A stretch of 64,000 nucleotides of DNA from Holophagales bacterium (GCA_016719485.1 JADJZB010000002.1:434001-498000), one strand, 5' to 3'; shown: positions 25,247-33,661, counted from the stretch's first letter. The notes: generated by a model not told the origin, from the sequence alone. Translations and numbers: made by a program.

Positions 25247-27115
25247 ATGACGGAAAAGAAGAAGAGCGTCCTGACGTGGGGCGTCCTCGGAGCGATCGTC
25301 GTGGCCGGCGTTCTCGCGGGGCGCTGTGCCCCGTCGGGGCCGAAGGGGAAGAAGGCCCCCGCGTCCTCGTCGGACATCTCCGTCGCCGCGCAGAAGACCT
25401 ACGTCGCTCCGGGCGACCTCGACGAGTACTACTTCTTCGCCTCGGGCGGCCACTCCGGGCAGATGTACGTCTACGGCGTCCCGTCGATGCGGCACCTCTC
25501 CACGATCCCGGTCTTCACGCCCTACCCGGCCACCGGCTACGGCTTCGACGACGAGTCGAAGGCGATGCTGAACGGCCTGACCTGGGGCGACGCCCACCAC
25601 CCCGCCCTGTCCGAGACGGCGGGCGACTACGACGGGCGCTGGCTCTTCATCAACGACATGAACTCGCGCATCGCCCGGATCGACCTGCGCGACTTCAAGA
25701 CGAAGCAGATCTTCGGGCCGGTCGCGAACGTCTCCGGGAACCACTCCGGCGCGTTCGTCACGCCGAACACCGAGTACGCGATGATGGGCTCCCGCTTCTC
25801 GGCGCCCGTTCCGAAGGCGAACGCCGTCGGGATCGACAAGTACGCCGCCGAGTACAAGGGCATCCTGGCCGCAATCAAGATCGACCCGAAGTCGGGCGAG
25901 ATGTCCCTCGGGTGGCAGATCCTCACCCCGCCCTTCAACTGGGACCTCGGCGACGCCGGCAAGAAGGTCTCCGAAGGCTGGATGTTCTGGACCTGCTACA
26001 ACTCCGAGCGGGCGACCGGCAAGCTCGAGGTGACCGCCTCGCAGGCCGACCGCGACTACATCGCCGCCGTCGACTGGAAGGCCGCCGAGAAGGCCATCGC
26101 CGAGGGCAAGGGCGACATGCTGGGCGGCGTCAAGGTCCTCGACCCGCGGAAGGTGCCGGGGATCATCTACCTGATGCCGTGCGGCAAGTCGCCCCACGGG
26201 GTCGACGTCTCGCCCGACGGCAAGTACATCATCGGCTCCGGCAAGCTCCAGGGCGTCACGACCGCCTTCAACTTCGAGAAGGTCCTGACCGCCATCCGGA
26301 ACAAGGACTTCACGGGCGACGAGGACGGGATCCCCGTCCTGAAGTACGAGTCGATCAAGGACGCCGAGGTCGAGGTCGGCCTCGGCCCGCTCCACACCCA
26401 GTTCGACGCCGACGGCTACGCCTACACCTCGCTCTTCGTCGACTCGGCGGTGGCGAAGTGGAAGCTCGGGACCTGGGAGGTCGTCGACAAGATCCCGATG
26501 TCCTATTCCATCGGCCACCTCTGCGCGGCCGAGGGCGACACCGTGAGCCCGGACGGGAAGTACCTCGTCGGCCTCAACAAGCTGTCGCACGGCCGGCACC
26601 TCAACGTCGGCCCCTCGCAGCCCGAGTCGTCGCAGCTCGTCGACATCTCCGAGGAGAAGATGAAGCTCCTCTACGACGCCTTCACCGAGCCCGAGCCCCA
26701 CTACGCCGTCATGGTGAAGGCCGACAAGCTCAAGCCGATCGAGGTCTACCCCAAGGAAGAGAACACGCACCCGCTCGCGATCTGGGACGTGAAGGACGCC
26801 GGCGTCACCCGCAAGGGGACCGAGGTCCTCGCGAAGGTCGTCCTCGTCAGGTCGACCATCACCCCCGAGCTCATCGAGGTGAACCAGGGCGACACGGTCA
26901 AGGTCGCGATGACGAACATCGAGCAGACGACCGACGAGCTCCACGGGTGGGGCCTCCTCGACTACAACATCAACATCGTCGTCGACCCGGGCGAGACGAA
27001 GGTCGTCACGTTCAAGGCCGACAAGCCGGGCGTCTTCGCCTACTACTGCACGAACTTCTGCTCCGCTCTCCACCAGGAGATGCAGGGCTACCTGATCGTC
27101 AAGCCGAAGGGCTGA
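25247..27115 (+). CDS. nosZ: Nitrous oxide reductase, clade II (Sec-type)
   Basis: A 622-residue periplasmic enzyme that reduces N2O to N2. The N-terminus (MTEKKK, then LTWGVLGAIVVAGVLAG) is a Sec-type signal or anchor with no twin arginine, a mark of clade II enzymes. Seven histidines expected to bind CuZ can be placed: His117 and His118 (GDAHHP), His166 (GNHSGAF), His317 (SPHGVDVSPDG), His383 (GPLHTQFD), His424 (IGHLCAAEGD) and His448 (LSHGRHLNVGP). The C-terminal cupredoxin carries the CuA site Cys601-x3-Cys605-x3-His609-x2-Met612 (CTNFCSALHQEM). The ATG at 25247 has a strong ribosome-binding site (GGAGAAGGAGG). The nosB-D-F-L-Y genes follow. No nitrite or nitric oxide reductase gene is in the window. 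Confidence 0.97.
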   Translation: MTEKKKSVLTWGVLGAIVVAGVLAGRCAPSGPKGKKAPASSSDISVAAQKTYVAPGDLDEYYFFASGGHSGQMYVYGVPSMRHLSTIPVFTPYPATGYGFDDESKAMLNGLTWGDAHHPALSETAGDYDGRWLFINDMNSRIARIDLRDFKTKQIFGPVANVSGNHSGAFVTPNTEYAMMGSRFSAPVPKANAVGIDKYAAEYKGILAAIKIDPKSGEMSLGWQILTPPFNWDLGDAGKKVSEGWMFWTCYNSERATGKLEVTASQADRDYIAAVDWKAAEKAIAEGKGDMLGGVKVLDPRKVPGIIYLMPCGKSPHGVDVSPDGKYIIGSGKLQGVTTAFNFEKVLTAIRNKDFTGDEDGIPVLKYESIKDAEVEVGLGPLHTQFDADGYAYTSLFVDSAVAKWKLGTWEVVDKIPMSYSIGHLCAAEGDTVSPDGKYLVGLNKLSHGRHLNVGPSQPESSQLVDISEEKMKLLYDAFTEPEPHYAVMVKADKLKPIEVYPKEENTHPLAIWDVKDAGVTRKGTEVLAKVVLVRSTITPELIEVNQGDTVKVAMTNIEQTTDELHGWGLLDYNINIVVDPGETKVVTFKADKPGVFAYYCTNFCSALHQEMQGYLIVKPKG

Positions 27116-27129
27116 CGGCTCTCTCTCCC

Positions 27130-27161
27130 GGCGGGGCGGCTCCGCGAGGCGCCGCCCCGCC
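27130..27161 (+). terminator. Hairpin terminator or attenuator after nosZ
   Basis: Perfect 11-bp stem GGCGGGGCGGC / GCCGCCCCGCC, ten-base loop, followed by CCTCTTT. It would let nosZ be made in excess over the downstream maturation genes. Confidence 0.7.
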
Positions 27162-27244
27162 CCTCTTTCCCAGCTCCTCCGTCCGCGTCCGTCCCCGGGG
27201 GTGCGCCGCGGCCCGGCCCCGGACCCCCGACCGAGGGCACCGAA

Positions 27245-27874
27245 ATGCGATCTCTCCTGGAAAAGAGCAACCGCCTCCTCGAGCAGCCGATCGGCCTCGC
27301 GCCCCGGCTCCTCCTCGTCGCGGCGACGGTCTGCCTGCTCGGGGCGTACCTCTTCCCGCTCTGGAACCTGACGATGTTCGCGCCGCAGTACCAGGACGGC
27401 CTCCGCCTCGACATCTACAGCTACAAGTTCGAGGCCGGAAACGACGGGCAGGACATCAAGGAGATCAACGTCCTGAACCACTACATCGGGATGAGGGACC
27501 TCGAGCCCGAGGACTTCACCGAGTTCAAGTGGATCCCCTTCGTCGTGGGGATCATGGGCCTCCTCTTCCTCCGCGCCGCGGTCTTCGGGCACATGGCCCA
27601 CGTCCTCGACGTCCTCATGCTCTACATCTGGTTCGGGCTCTTCTCGCTCTGGTCCTTCGGCTACAAGATGTACCGCTACGGGCACGACCTGGACCCGAAG
27701 GCGGCCATGAACGTCGAGCCTTTCATGCCCCCGCTCTTCGGCGGCAAGCAGCTCGCGAACTTCGAGGTCTTCTCCTATCCCCAGGGGGGCTCCTACGCCC
27801 TCGGCCTCGCGGCTGTCTTTCTCGCCCTGGCGTTCTTCCTCGGATGGCGTGCGACGCGGAAGACCGCGGCCTGA
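27245..27874 (+). CDS. nosB: NosB-like integral membrane protein
   Basis: A 209-residue protein with four hydrophobic segments at about residues 22-42, 98-115, 118-140 and 182-202, and a periplasmic loop containing the motif LNHYIGM. A gene of this kind sits directly behind nosZ in clade II clusters (for example Wolinella), where it is called nosB. Its function is unknown but it appears essential to the clade II system. Identification rests on position, size and topology and on the LNHYIGM-type motif, not on a database search. It is separated from nosZ by a hairpin and ends two bases before nosD. Confidence 0.7.
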   Translation: MRSLLEKSNRLLEQPIGLAPRLLLVAATVCLLGAYLFPLWNLTMFAPQYQDGLRLDIYSYKFEAGNDGQDIKEINVLNHYIGMRDLEPEDFTEFKWIPFVVGIMGLLFLRAAVFGHMAHVLDVLMLYIWFGLFSLWSFGYKMYRYGHDLDPKAAMNVEPFMPPLFGGKQLANFEVFSYPQGGSYALGLAAVFLALAFFLGWRATRKTAA

Positions 27875-27875
27875 C

Positions 27876-29257
27876 GTGCGACGACCGGCGGCTGCCGCGC
27901 TCCTCCTCGCGCTCGCTGCTCCGGTGTGGGCCGACGAGATGGCCCCCGTCCTCCCCGGCGCCCTCGAGGGGCGTCCCGCCCCGCGCGACACGTCGCCGAT
28001 TCAGCGGCTCATCGACGCCGCGGCGCCGGGGTCCACGGTCGAGGTGCCGCCCGGGCGATACGAGGGAGACCTCGTCCTCGACCGCCCCGTCCGTCTCGTC
28101 GGGCGCGGACGCCCTCTCCTCCTCGGCTCCCGCTCCGGGAGCGTCGTCCGCGTGAGGGCGCCGAACGTCACGGTCGAAGGCTTCGACATCGACGGGCGGG
28201 AAGGAGGGGACCTCGGGAAGGACTCCGCCGGCGTCCACACGTCGGCACCGGACACCGTCGTCCGCTCCTGCCGGATCCGGGGATCGCTCTTCGGCGTCTA
28301 CGTCCGCGAGGCGAACGACGTCGCCGTCGAGGACTGCGAGATCCGGGGCATCCCCGGGAAGGACCCGGGCGAGAAGGGCTCCGGCATCCACATCTGGAAC
28401 ACGGTCGGCTTCCGGTTCTCGAGGAACGTCATCGTCGACGTCCGCGACGGCTTCTACATCCAGTCCTCCAGCCGCGGGCTCGTCGACGGGAACCGCGCGT
28501 CGGACCTCCGTTACGGGATCCACTACATGTTCTCGGACGACAACGTCTTCGAGGACAACGTCTTCGAGAACGGGGCCGCCGGGAGCGCCCTCATGTACTC
28601 GAAGCGGATCACGTTCCGGCGGAACCAGTTCCTGAGAAACCGGGGCTTCGCGTCCGTCGGGCTCCTCTTCAAGACGTGCGACGACGTCGTCGCCGAGGGG
28701 AACCTGCTCGCCGACAACGCCCGCGGCGTCTTCTTCGAGGACTCCTACCGCAACGTCTTCCGCGGGAACGTCGTGGCGTCGTCCGACACGGCGATCTTCC
28801 TCTTCGCGGGCTGCGGACAGAACCGGATCACGGGCAACTCCTTCGTCGGGAACCTCACCCCCTGACCCTCGTCGGCCGGCAGACGGACACCGTCTTCGAC
28901 GGGAACTACTGGTCCGAGAACCGCGAGCCCGACCTCGACGGCGACGGCCGCACGGACCGCCCCTACCGCCTCGGAAACGTCTTCGACCACTTCCGGGGCA
29001 ACCTCCTCGCCGCGGACCTCTTCGCCCAGAGCTTCGCGGCGGGGGCGATCGGCGTCGCGGAAGAGACCTTCCCGGTCCTCAGGCAGCAGATGTCGATGGA
29101 CAACGCCCCCCTCGCCCGCCCGCCGCACCTCCCGGACGTCCCCAGGGCGAAGCCCCCGGCGCGCACCGCACACCTCCCGGCCGTTGCGGCCTCTTCCGTC
29201 ACGTTCCTCCTCGGCACGGCGCTCCTCGTACTGGGGCGCCGGCTGCCGGCGGCATGA
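27876..29257 (+). CDS. nosD: NosD, periplasmic maturation protein (one apparent frameshift)
   Basis: The gene encodes a signal peptide (GTG start at 27876, RRPAAAALLLALAAPVWA), then right-handed beta-helix (CASH/parallel beta-helix) repeats rich in N-x-F/I patterns. NosD works with NosF and NosY to supply the sulphide of CuZ. The first frame stops at 28863-28865 straight after GNSFVGNLTP. The expected continuation (LVGRQTDTVFDGNYWSENRE ... RPYRLGNVFDHFRGN) runs on in the neighbouring frame to a C-terminal hydrophobic tail at 29257. One missing C in the run 28858-28862 explains this. Both halves are well conserved in pattern, so an assembly error is more likely than a true pseudogene. A programmed shift cannot be excluded. 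Confidence 0.85.
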
Positions 29258-29270
29258 GAGAGTCCCCCGA

Positions 29271-30164
29271 ATGATCCGCTTCGAAGGTTTCGGCAAGAGC
29301 TACGGCCGGCAGGTCGCCGTGCACGACGTCTCGCTCGAGGTCGCCTCCGGCGAGGTCGTCGCCCTCCTCGGCCCGAACGGCTCGGGAAAGACGACCTGCC
29401 TCAAGGCCGTCGCCGGCCTCATCCACGCCACCTCGGGGCGCGTCCTGATCGACGGCCGCCCCGCTTCGGAGCCTCCCGCGCGCCGGAGCCTTTCGTTCCT
29501 TCCCCAGAAGGTCGCCTTCCCGGACGCCCTGACAGGGCGCGAGGTCGTCGAGTTCTACCGCCGCCTCCGCGGCGTTCCCCCGCCCCGCACGGCCGAGGTC
29601 CTCCGGTTTGCGTGCCTGAACGGAGCCGCCGCGCGCGCCGTCTCGACCTACTCGGGCGGGATGGTCCAGCGCCTCGGCCTCGCCGTCGCCGCGCTCCCCG
29701 ACACGCCGCTTCTCCTCCTCGACGAGCCGACGGCCGCCCTCGACCCCGAGGGCCTCTCCGCCTTCTACGCCCTCGTCGAGGGCCGCCGCCGCGAGGGAAG
29801 GACGATCCTCTTCACGTCGCACCACCTCGGCGACGTGGAACGTCTCGCCGACCGCTTCGCCGTCCTCGTCGAAGGGCGACTCGCCGCGCTCCTGTCGGCC
29901 GCCGAGCTGGCGGGAAGACTCGCCGACCGGGGCGTCCTCCGCCTGCGCCTCGACCGCGCTCCCGAGGGCGTCCTCGAGGCGATCCGGCCCGCCTGCCCCG
30001 GCGCCTCCACCTCGAGCGGGGAGCTCCTCCTTCCCGGGCCCGCGTCCGCCCGCCCGGCCTATCTCGAGGCCGTCCGCGCCGCGGGCGCGACGGTCCTCGC
30101 CCTCTCGTCCGACGAGGGGCGCCTCGACGCCCTCTACACCGAGCTCGTGGGAGGTCCGCGATGA
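29271..30164 (+). CDS. nosF: NosF, ABC transporter ATPase
   Basis: A 297-residue cytoplasmic ATPase. Walker A is GPNGSGKTT near residue 38. The Q-loop region is LSFLPQKVAFP, the signature STYSGGMVQRLGLAVA, Walker B LLLLDEPTAALDP, and the switch His is in FTSHHLGDVERLAD. The C-terminal 80 residues form the extra domain usual in NosF. It powers the NosDFY complex with the NosY permease. The ATG at 29271 lies 13 bases after the nosD stop, and the stop overlaps the nosL start by four bases (ATGA). Confidence 0.93.
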   Translation: MIRFEGFGKSYGRQVAVHDVSLEVASGEVVALLGPNGSGKTTCLKAVAGLIHATSGRVLIDGRPASEPPARRSLSFLPQKVAFPDALTGREVVEFYRRLRGVPPPRTAEVLRFACLNGAAARAVSTYSGGMVQRLGLAVAALPDTPLLLLDEPTAALDPEGLSAFYALVEGRRREGRTILFTSHHLGDVERLADRFAVLVEGRLAALLSAAELAGRLADRGVLRLRLDRAPEGVLEAIRPACPGASTSSGELLLPGPASARPAYLEAVRAAGATVLALSSDEGRLDALYTELVGGPR

Positions 30165-30613
30165 GATCCGCGCTCCGGTTCGCCGCCATCCTGCCGTTCG
30201 TCCTCCTCGCCGCCTGCGGGGGCGGCGCCGACGGCCCCGCCCCGGTCGACACGAAGAACGACGCCTGCGCCTGGTGCCGCATGTCGGTCTCCGACCTCCG
30301 CTTCGCCGCCCAGCTGACGGCTCCGGGCCACGAACCGAAGCTCTTCGACGATGCCGGCTGCCTGCGCGACTGGCTGAAGGAACCGCGGGAGGCGGCCCCC
30401 TGGACCGCCTGGGTGAGCGACCACCGGACGAAGGAGTGGGTCAAGGCGAAGGACGCCGTCCTCGTGCGCGACCCGGCCGTCCAGACGCCGATGAACTCCG
30501 GTCTCGTCGCCTGGGCGAACGCCGCCTCGCGCGACCAGGACCCGGCCGGAAAAGCCGGGACTGAGGTTCCCGCCACCGAGGTCATCGGTCCCTTCCCGGC
30601 GGGGACGAAGTGA
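30161..30613 (+). CDS. nosL: NosL, copper-chaperone lipoprotein
   Basis: A 150-residue lipoprotein with signal peptide and lipobox LLAAC at residues 15-19. The conserved NosL copper site DACAWCRMSV follows, and later FDDAGCLRDW and the C-terminal region around PMNSGLVAWA. NosL binds Cu(I) and delivers it to NosZ through NosDFY. It overlaps the genes on both sides by four bases, so the nosF-nosL-nosY block is translationally coupled. Confidence 0.93.
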   Translation: MRSALRFAAILPFVLLAACGGGADGPAPVDTKNDACAWCRMSVSDLRFAAQLTAPGHEPKLFDDAGCLRDWLKEPREAAPWTAWVSDHRTKEWVKAKDAVLVRDPAVQTPMNSGLVAWANAASRDQDPAGKAGTEVPATEVIGPFPAGTK

Positions 30614-31446
30614 CCGACTCCCCCTTCGTCCTCTGCGCCCGTCAGGAGCTCCTCCTCGCGATCCGCTCCCGCTGGACCCAGATCTTCGCCGTCGTCTTCG
30701 CGGGTCTGTCGCTCTCCGTGGCCGTCGCCGGCTACGCCCTCTCCGGTGGGCACGGCGTGCAGGACTTCTCGCGGACCTCGGCTTCGCTCGTCCAGCTCGT
30801 CCTCCTCCTCGTGCCGCTCTCTTCGCTCCTCATCGGGGTCCTCTCCCTGGCGCCGGAAAGGGGTGCGGCCGAGCTCCTCTTTTCGCAGCCCGTCTCGCGG
30901 ACGTCGATTCTCCTCGGCCAGTCGACCGGACTCTGGGCCGCGCTGACGGCGGCGCAGGCCATCGGGTTCGGCGCCGCCGGGACCGTCGTCTTCTCGCACC
31001 GCGGCAGCGACGGCCTGGCCGGGTTCGCCCTCCTTTTCGCCGGCTCCTCGCTCCTGACGGCCGTCTTCCTCGGGATCGCCGCGCTCCTCTCGGCAGCGGC
31101 CATCGGCCGCCGCCGCACGCGCGCCCTCGCGCTCGCCCTCGTCGTCTGGTTCGTCGCGGTCGTCCTCCTCGACGTCGCGGCCCTCGGCGTCGCCTCGGTC
31201 CTCAAGTCGGGGACCGCCTCCCGCGTCCTCATCGTCAGCGTCCTCGTGAACCCCGTCGGGGCCCTTCGGACCGGCGCGCTCCTCGCCCTGCAGGGGACGA
31301 CGGCCTTCGGCGCAGCGTCCCTCGCCTTCCTCCGGTTCACGAAAGGGACGACGGGAGCCTTCCTTCTGTTGTCGGGGTCGCTCATCCTCTGGACCGTGAT
31401 CCCGTTCGCCCTCGCTGCGAGGCGGCTCTCGAGAACGGACGTCTGA
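30610..31446 (+). CDS. nosY: NosY, ABC-2 type permease
   Basis: A 278-residue inner-membrane protein with six hydrophobic segments. It contains the NosY/ABC-2 patterns LVLLLVPLSSLLIGVLSLAPER and GAAELLFSQPVSRTSILLGQ after the second helix, and NPVGALRTGALLALQG before the last. It pairs with NosF and NosD. The GTG start at 30610 overlaps the nosL stop (GTGA). Length and topology are normal for the family. Confidence 0.93.
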   Translation: MTDSPFVLCARQELLLAIRSRWTQIFAVVFAGLSLSVAVAGYALSGGHGVQDFSRTSASLVQLVLLLVPLSSLLIGVLSLAPERGAAELLFSQPVSRTSILLGQSTGLWAALTAAQAIGFGAAGTVVFSHRGSDGLAGFALLFAGSSLLTAVFLGIAALLSAAAIGRRRTRALALALVVWFVAVVLLDVAALGVASVLKSGTASRVLIVSVLVNPVGALRTGALLALQGTTAFGAASLAFLRFTKGTTGAFLLLSGSLILWTVIPFALAARRLSRTDV

Positions 31447-31447
31447 C

Positions 31448-32635
31448 GTGAGGGCGGGGGTCTGGGCCGCGGCATCGGTCGCCGGAATCCTGGCCCTCGG
31501 CGCTGCGGGAATCGCGATCGCCCGGACTGTCCTGCGGTCGCGCGCGGAAAGCGCCCGGATCGCACGAGGCGAGACTCGTCTCGAGATCCTCAACCGGACC
31601 GGGGCGTCCCTCTCCCTGCATCGGGCCGGGAAGACACTGGACGAGGCCCTCCCGATACCCCTCGGACCCGAGGCTCCGTGGCTCCCCGGAGGGAACTACT
31701 TCGTCGAGGCGCGAGCCGGCGTCCGAAGCTGGATGTACCCGGTCTCGCTGGCGGGGCTCGGATCAGGTCGCGGCATCAGCGGAGGATTCACCGTCACCGT
31801 CCGTTCGCCCGGATCGACCAACCCGCCTCTCCCGCCGGGCGGCTCGACCGGGTTCGCATTCATCCCCGCCGGCGACTTCCAGCTCGGAGAGCGCCGGAAC
31901 CCGGCAGAAGCCCACTTCGCCTGGACGACCTCGTTCCACTTCGGGAGATTCGAGGTGACGAACGGGGAGTTCCGCCGCTTTCTGGACACCCCGGACGGCT
32001 ATGGCGACAGGCGGAACTGGACGGATGCCGGCTGGGCCGCGCGATACCCGTCGACCCGCTCCACGGCGAGCCTGACGCCCGCGGACGCCGACTACCTTCG
32101 TTTCGGCAGGGACGATCTCCCCGTCGTCCTGGTGTCGTGGTTCGAGGCCAACGCCTACGGACGCTGGCTGACCCGAACGCTCGGCAGGCGGAGGTGGCTC
32201 TACCGGATGCCGACCGAAGCCGAGTGGGAAAAGGCGGCGCGAGGGCCGGACGGGTTCGACTACGGCCTCGGGACGGAGCTGAGCGAGCCCCAGATGCACC
32301 TCTACAACTGGAAGAAGAACCCCGGGGCGGAGGTCACTCTCGTCGGCGCCGGGGAGACCCCGGCCCGATACCGGGCGAACCGCTACGGCGTCTTTCACGC
32401 TTCCGGAAACGCCGGGGAGTGGACGCAGGGCGTCTCGCGTCGCTACTCGCGGAGGTCTCCCTACCGCGACGACGACCGGAATCGCGACGACGCTCCCGGC
32501 ATGCGCGCCACGCGCGGAGGCTCGTGGTACAGCGCCACGACCTCACGGCTGGCTCTCGCCTACCGGGAGGAGTTCCAGCCGGAGCTCACCAGCAACGACC
32601 TCGGATTCCGGCTCGCGGCGTTCGCGCTGCCCTGA
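31448..32635 (+). CDS. Membrane-anchored SUMF1/formylglycine-generating-enzyme-like protein
   Basis: A 395-residue protein starting at GTG 31448, one base after the nosY stop, so it is the last gene of the nos operon. It has an N-terminal membrane anchor (AAASVAGILALGAAGIAIA) and a short beta domain at residues ~45-120. A C-terminal SUMF1/EgtB/PvdO-type domain carries FIPAGDFQLGERR, FEVTNGEFRRFLD, PVVLVSWFEANAYGRW, YRMPTEAEWEKAARG, SGNAGEWTQG, TRGGSWYS and DLGFRLA. The paired cysteines that bind copper in true formylglycine generators are not present in these motifs. It is therefore unlikely to be a sulfatase activator, and no sulfatase lies nearby. It may be a binding or scaffolding protein. 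The function in N2O respiration is unknown. Confidence 0.85.
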   Translation: MRAGVWAAASVAGILALGAAGIAIARTVLRSRAESARIARGETRLEILNRTGASLSLHRAGKTLDEALPIPLGPEAPWLPGGNYFVEARAGVRSWMYPVSLAGLGSGRGISGGFTVTVRSPGSTNPPLPPGGSTGFAFIPAGDFQLGERRNPAEAHFAWTTSFHFGRFEVTNGEFRRFLDTPDGYGDRRNWTDAGWAARYPSTRSTASLTPADADYLRFGRDDLPVVLVSWFEANAYGRWLTRTLGRRRWLYRMPTEAEWEKAARGPDGFDYGLGTELSEPQMHLYNWKKNPGAEVTLVGAGETPARYRANRYGVFHASGNAGEWTQGVSRRYSRRSPYRDDDRNRDDAPGMRATRGGSWYSATTSRLALAYREEFQPELTSNDLGFRLAAFALP

Positions 32636-32663
32636 GCGCGAACGGACGCGCTCGCTTCCGCGG

Positions 32664-32700
32664 GCCGGGCTGGGGCGCCAGGCCACCGCGCCCAGCCGGC
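32664..32700 (+). terminator. Imperfect hairpin after the nos operon
   Basis: GC-rich imperfect stem (CTGGG-GCGC against GCGC-CCAG with flanking GGCC/CCGG bases) 28 bases after the SUMF1-like stop, with no T-run. It is placed just before the next FNR-type promoter, consistent with the end of the nos transcript. Confidence 0.4.
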
Positions 32701-32719
32701 TCCGGAATCTGCGTCCCGT

Positions 32720-32733
32720 ATGACGTCCGTCAT
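32720..32733 (+). promoter_or_regulatory. FNR/CRP-type operator, copy 3 (ATGAC-N4-GTCAT)
   Basis: Perfect dyad ATGAC-GTCC-GTCAT, followed by GCCGGCC as in copy 2 (ACCGGCC). The hexamer CAATCT at 32756-32761 is centred 32 bases downstream, the same geometry as the other two copies. The predicted start is about 32768, 41 bases before the fasciclin gene. Confidence 0.7.
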
Positions 32734-32808
32734 GCCGGCCGGAGCCACGGAACCTCAATCTCCCTTCACGCTGCACCGGGGCCCCGAGCCCGGTCCGAGG
32801 AGGAGTCC

Positions 32809-33288
32809 ATGAGGAAGCCCGTCGTCTTCCTGGCGGTCGCCGTATTTGCCGCCGTCACCGCTGCGCCAGCTCGTGCGCAGAACAAGGACATCGTCGACAC
32901 CGCGGTCGCTGCAGGAAGCTTCAAGGTCCTCGTGAAGCTCGTGCAGGACGCCGGCCTCGTCGCCGTCCTGAAGAGCCCTGGCCCGTTCACGGTCTTCGCG
33001 CCGACGGACGAGGCGTTCGGCAAGGTGCCGAAGGAGACGCTGGACGCCCTCGCGAAGGACAAGAAGGCTCTCGCCGCCGTCCTCCAGTACCACGTCCTGA
33101 CGTCGGCCTGGTCGGCCGACGACTTCAAGCTCGTGAAGTCGACGGGGACCGCCATGGGCAAGCGCGTCGCCTTCAAGGTGGAGGGCGGGGCGACGTACGT
33201 GAACGACGCGAAGATCGTCACCTCGGGTGTCGCCGCTTCGAACGGCGTCATCCACGTCGTCGACAAGGTCCTGATCCCACCGAAGTGA
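32809..33288 (+). CDS. Exported fasciclin (FAS1) domain protein
   Basis: A 159-residue protein with a signal peptide (KPVVFLAVAVFAAVTAAPARA-Q) and a single FAS1 domain. The conserved H1 box is SPGPFTVFAPTDEAFGKVP, the YH motif is LQYHVLTS, and the H2-like end is SNGVIHVVDKVLIPP. Such proteins are periplasmic or secreted and often take part in adhesion or redox-linked clusters. Their biochemical role in bacteria is poorly known. The ribosome-binding site (GAGGAGGAG) is strong. The FNR-type dyad upstream puts it in the same regulon as the copper receptor and nos operon. Confidence 0.92.
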   Translation: MRKPVVFLAVAVFAAVTAAPARAQNKDIVDTAVAAGSFKVLVKLVQDAGLVAVLKSPGPFTVFAPTDEAFGKVPKETLDALAKDKKALAAVLQYHVLTSAWSADDFKLVKSTGTAMGKRVAFKVEGGATYVNDAKIVTSGVAASNGVIHVVDKVLIPPK

Positions 33289-33380
33289 GACCGGGGAAGG
33301 CCCTTGATCAAGTCCGGGTCCCCGGCGCGAAGAGGCCTGTCAGAATCCGCACACGCTCACGGAAAGGGAAAGGGACACCG

Positions 33381-33632
33381 ATGAAGAACCTGCTCGCCGC
33401 GTTCGCCGTCCTCCTCCTCCTCTCGTCCGCCACCGCATTCGCGGACCATCCGAAGGCCACTGAGCCCGCCAAGGTCGCCTGCTGCTCGCCCAAGTGCGAG
33501 CTGAAGGACGGCAAGTGCGCCACGCACGAGGCGAAGAAGTGCGCCAAGGACTGCGCCGCCACCTGCTGCAAGCCGCCGGCGACGCCCGAGCACCCCAAGG
33601 GCGAGCACCCGAAGAGCGAACACCCGAAGTAA
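33381..33632 (+). CDS. Small exported Cys/Lys/His-rich protein, possibly metal-binding
   Basis: An 83-residue product with a signal peptide ending in ATAFA. The mature peptide of about 63 residues has eight cysteines in the pattern CC-x3-C-x6-C-x7-C-x3-C-x4-CC. A tail of HPK repeats (PEHPKGEHPKSEHPK) follows. No known family was recognised. The cysteine pairs and His/Lys tail look metallothionein-like or like a small periplasmic metal buffer, which would fit the copper-handling genes upstream. The ribosome-binding site is GGAAAGGG. The upstream gap contains a palindromic TTGATCAA at 33304-33311 that lacks the N4 spacer of an FNR site. Confidence 0.7.
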   Translation: MKNLLAAFAVLLLLSSATAFADHPKATEPAKVACCSPKCELKDGKCATHEAKKCAKDCAATCCKPPATPEHPKGEHPKSEHPK

Positions 33633-33661
33633 GGCCCACCGCGGATAACGATCGTGACGTG

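Noticed and set aside
30134..31593. Long minus-strand frames opposite nosL and nosY
   Set aside because: Arg/Glu/Gly-rich shadows. The sense strand holds conserved nos genes with proper overlaps and ribosome-binding sites.
31448..32635. SUMF1-like protein as a sulfatase-activating formylglycine generator
   Set aside because: No sulfatase gene is near, and the paired active-site cysteines are not visible in the conserved C-terminal motifs.
33304..33311. TTGATCAA upstream of the Cys-rich peptide as an FNR site
   Set aside because: A true FNR site has four bases between the half-sites. Here they abut, and no -10 element fits.
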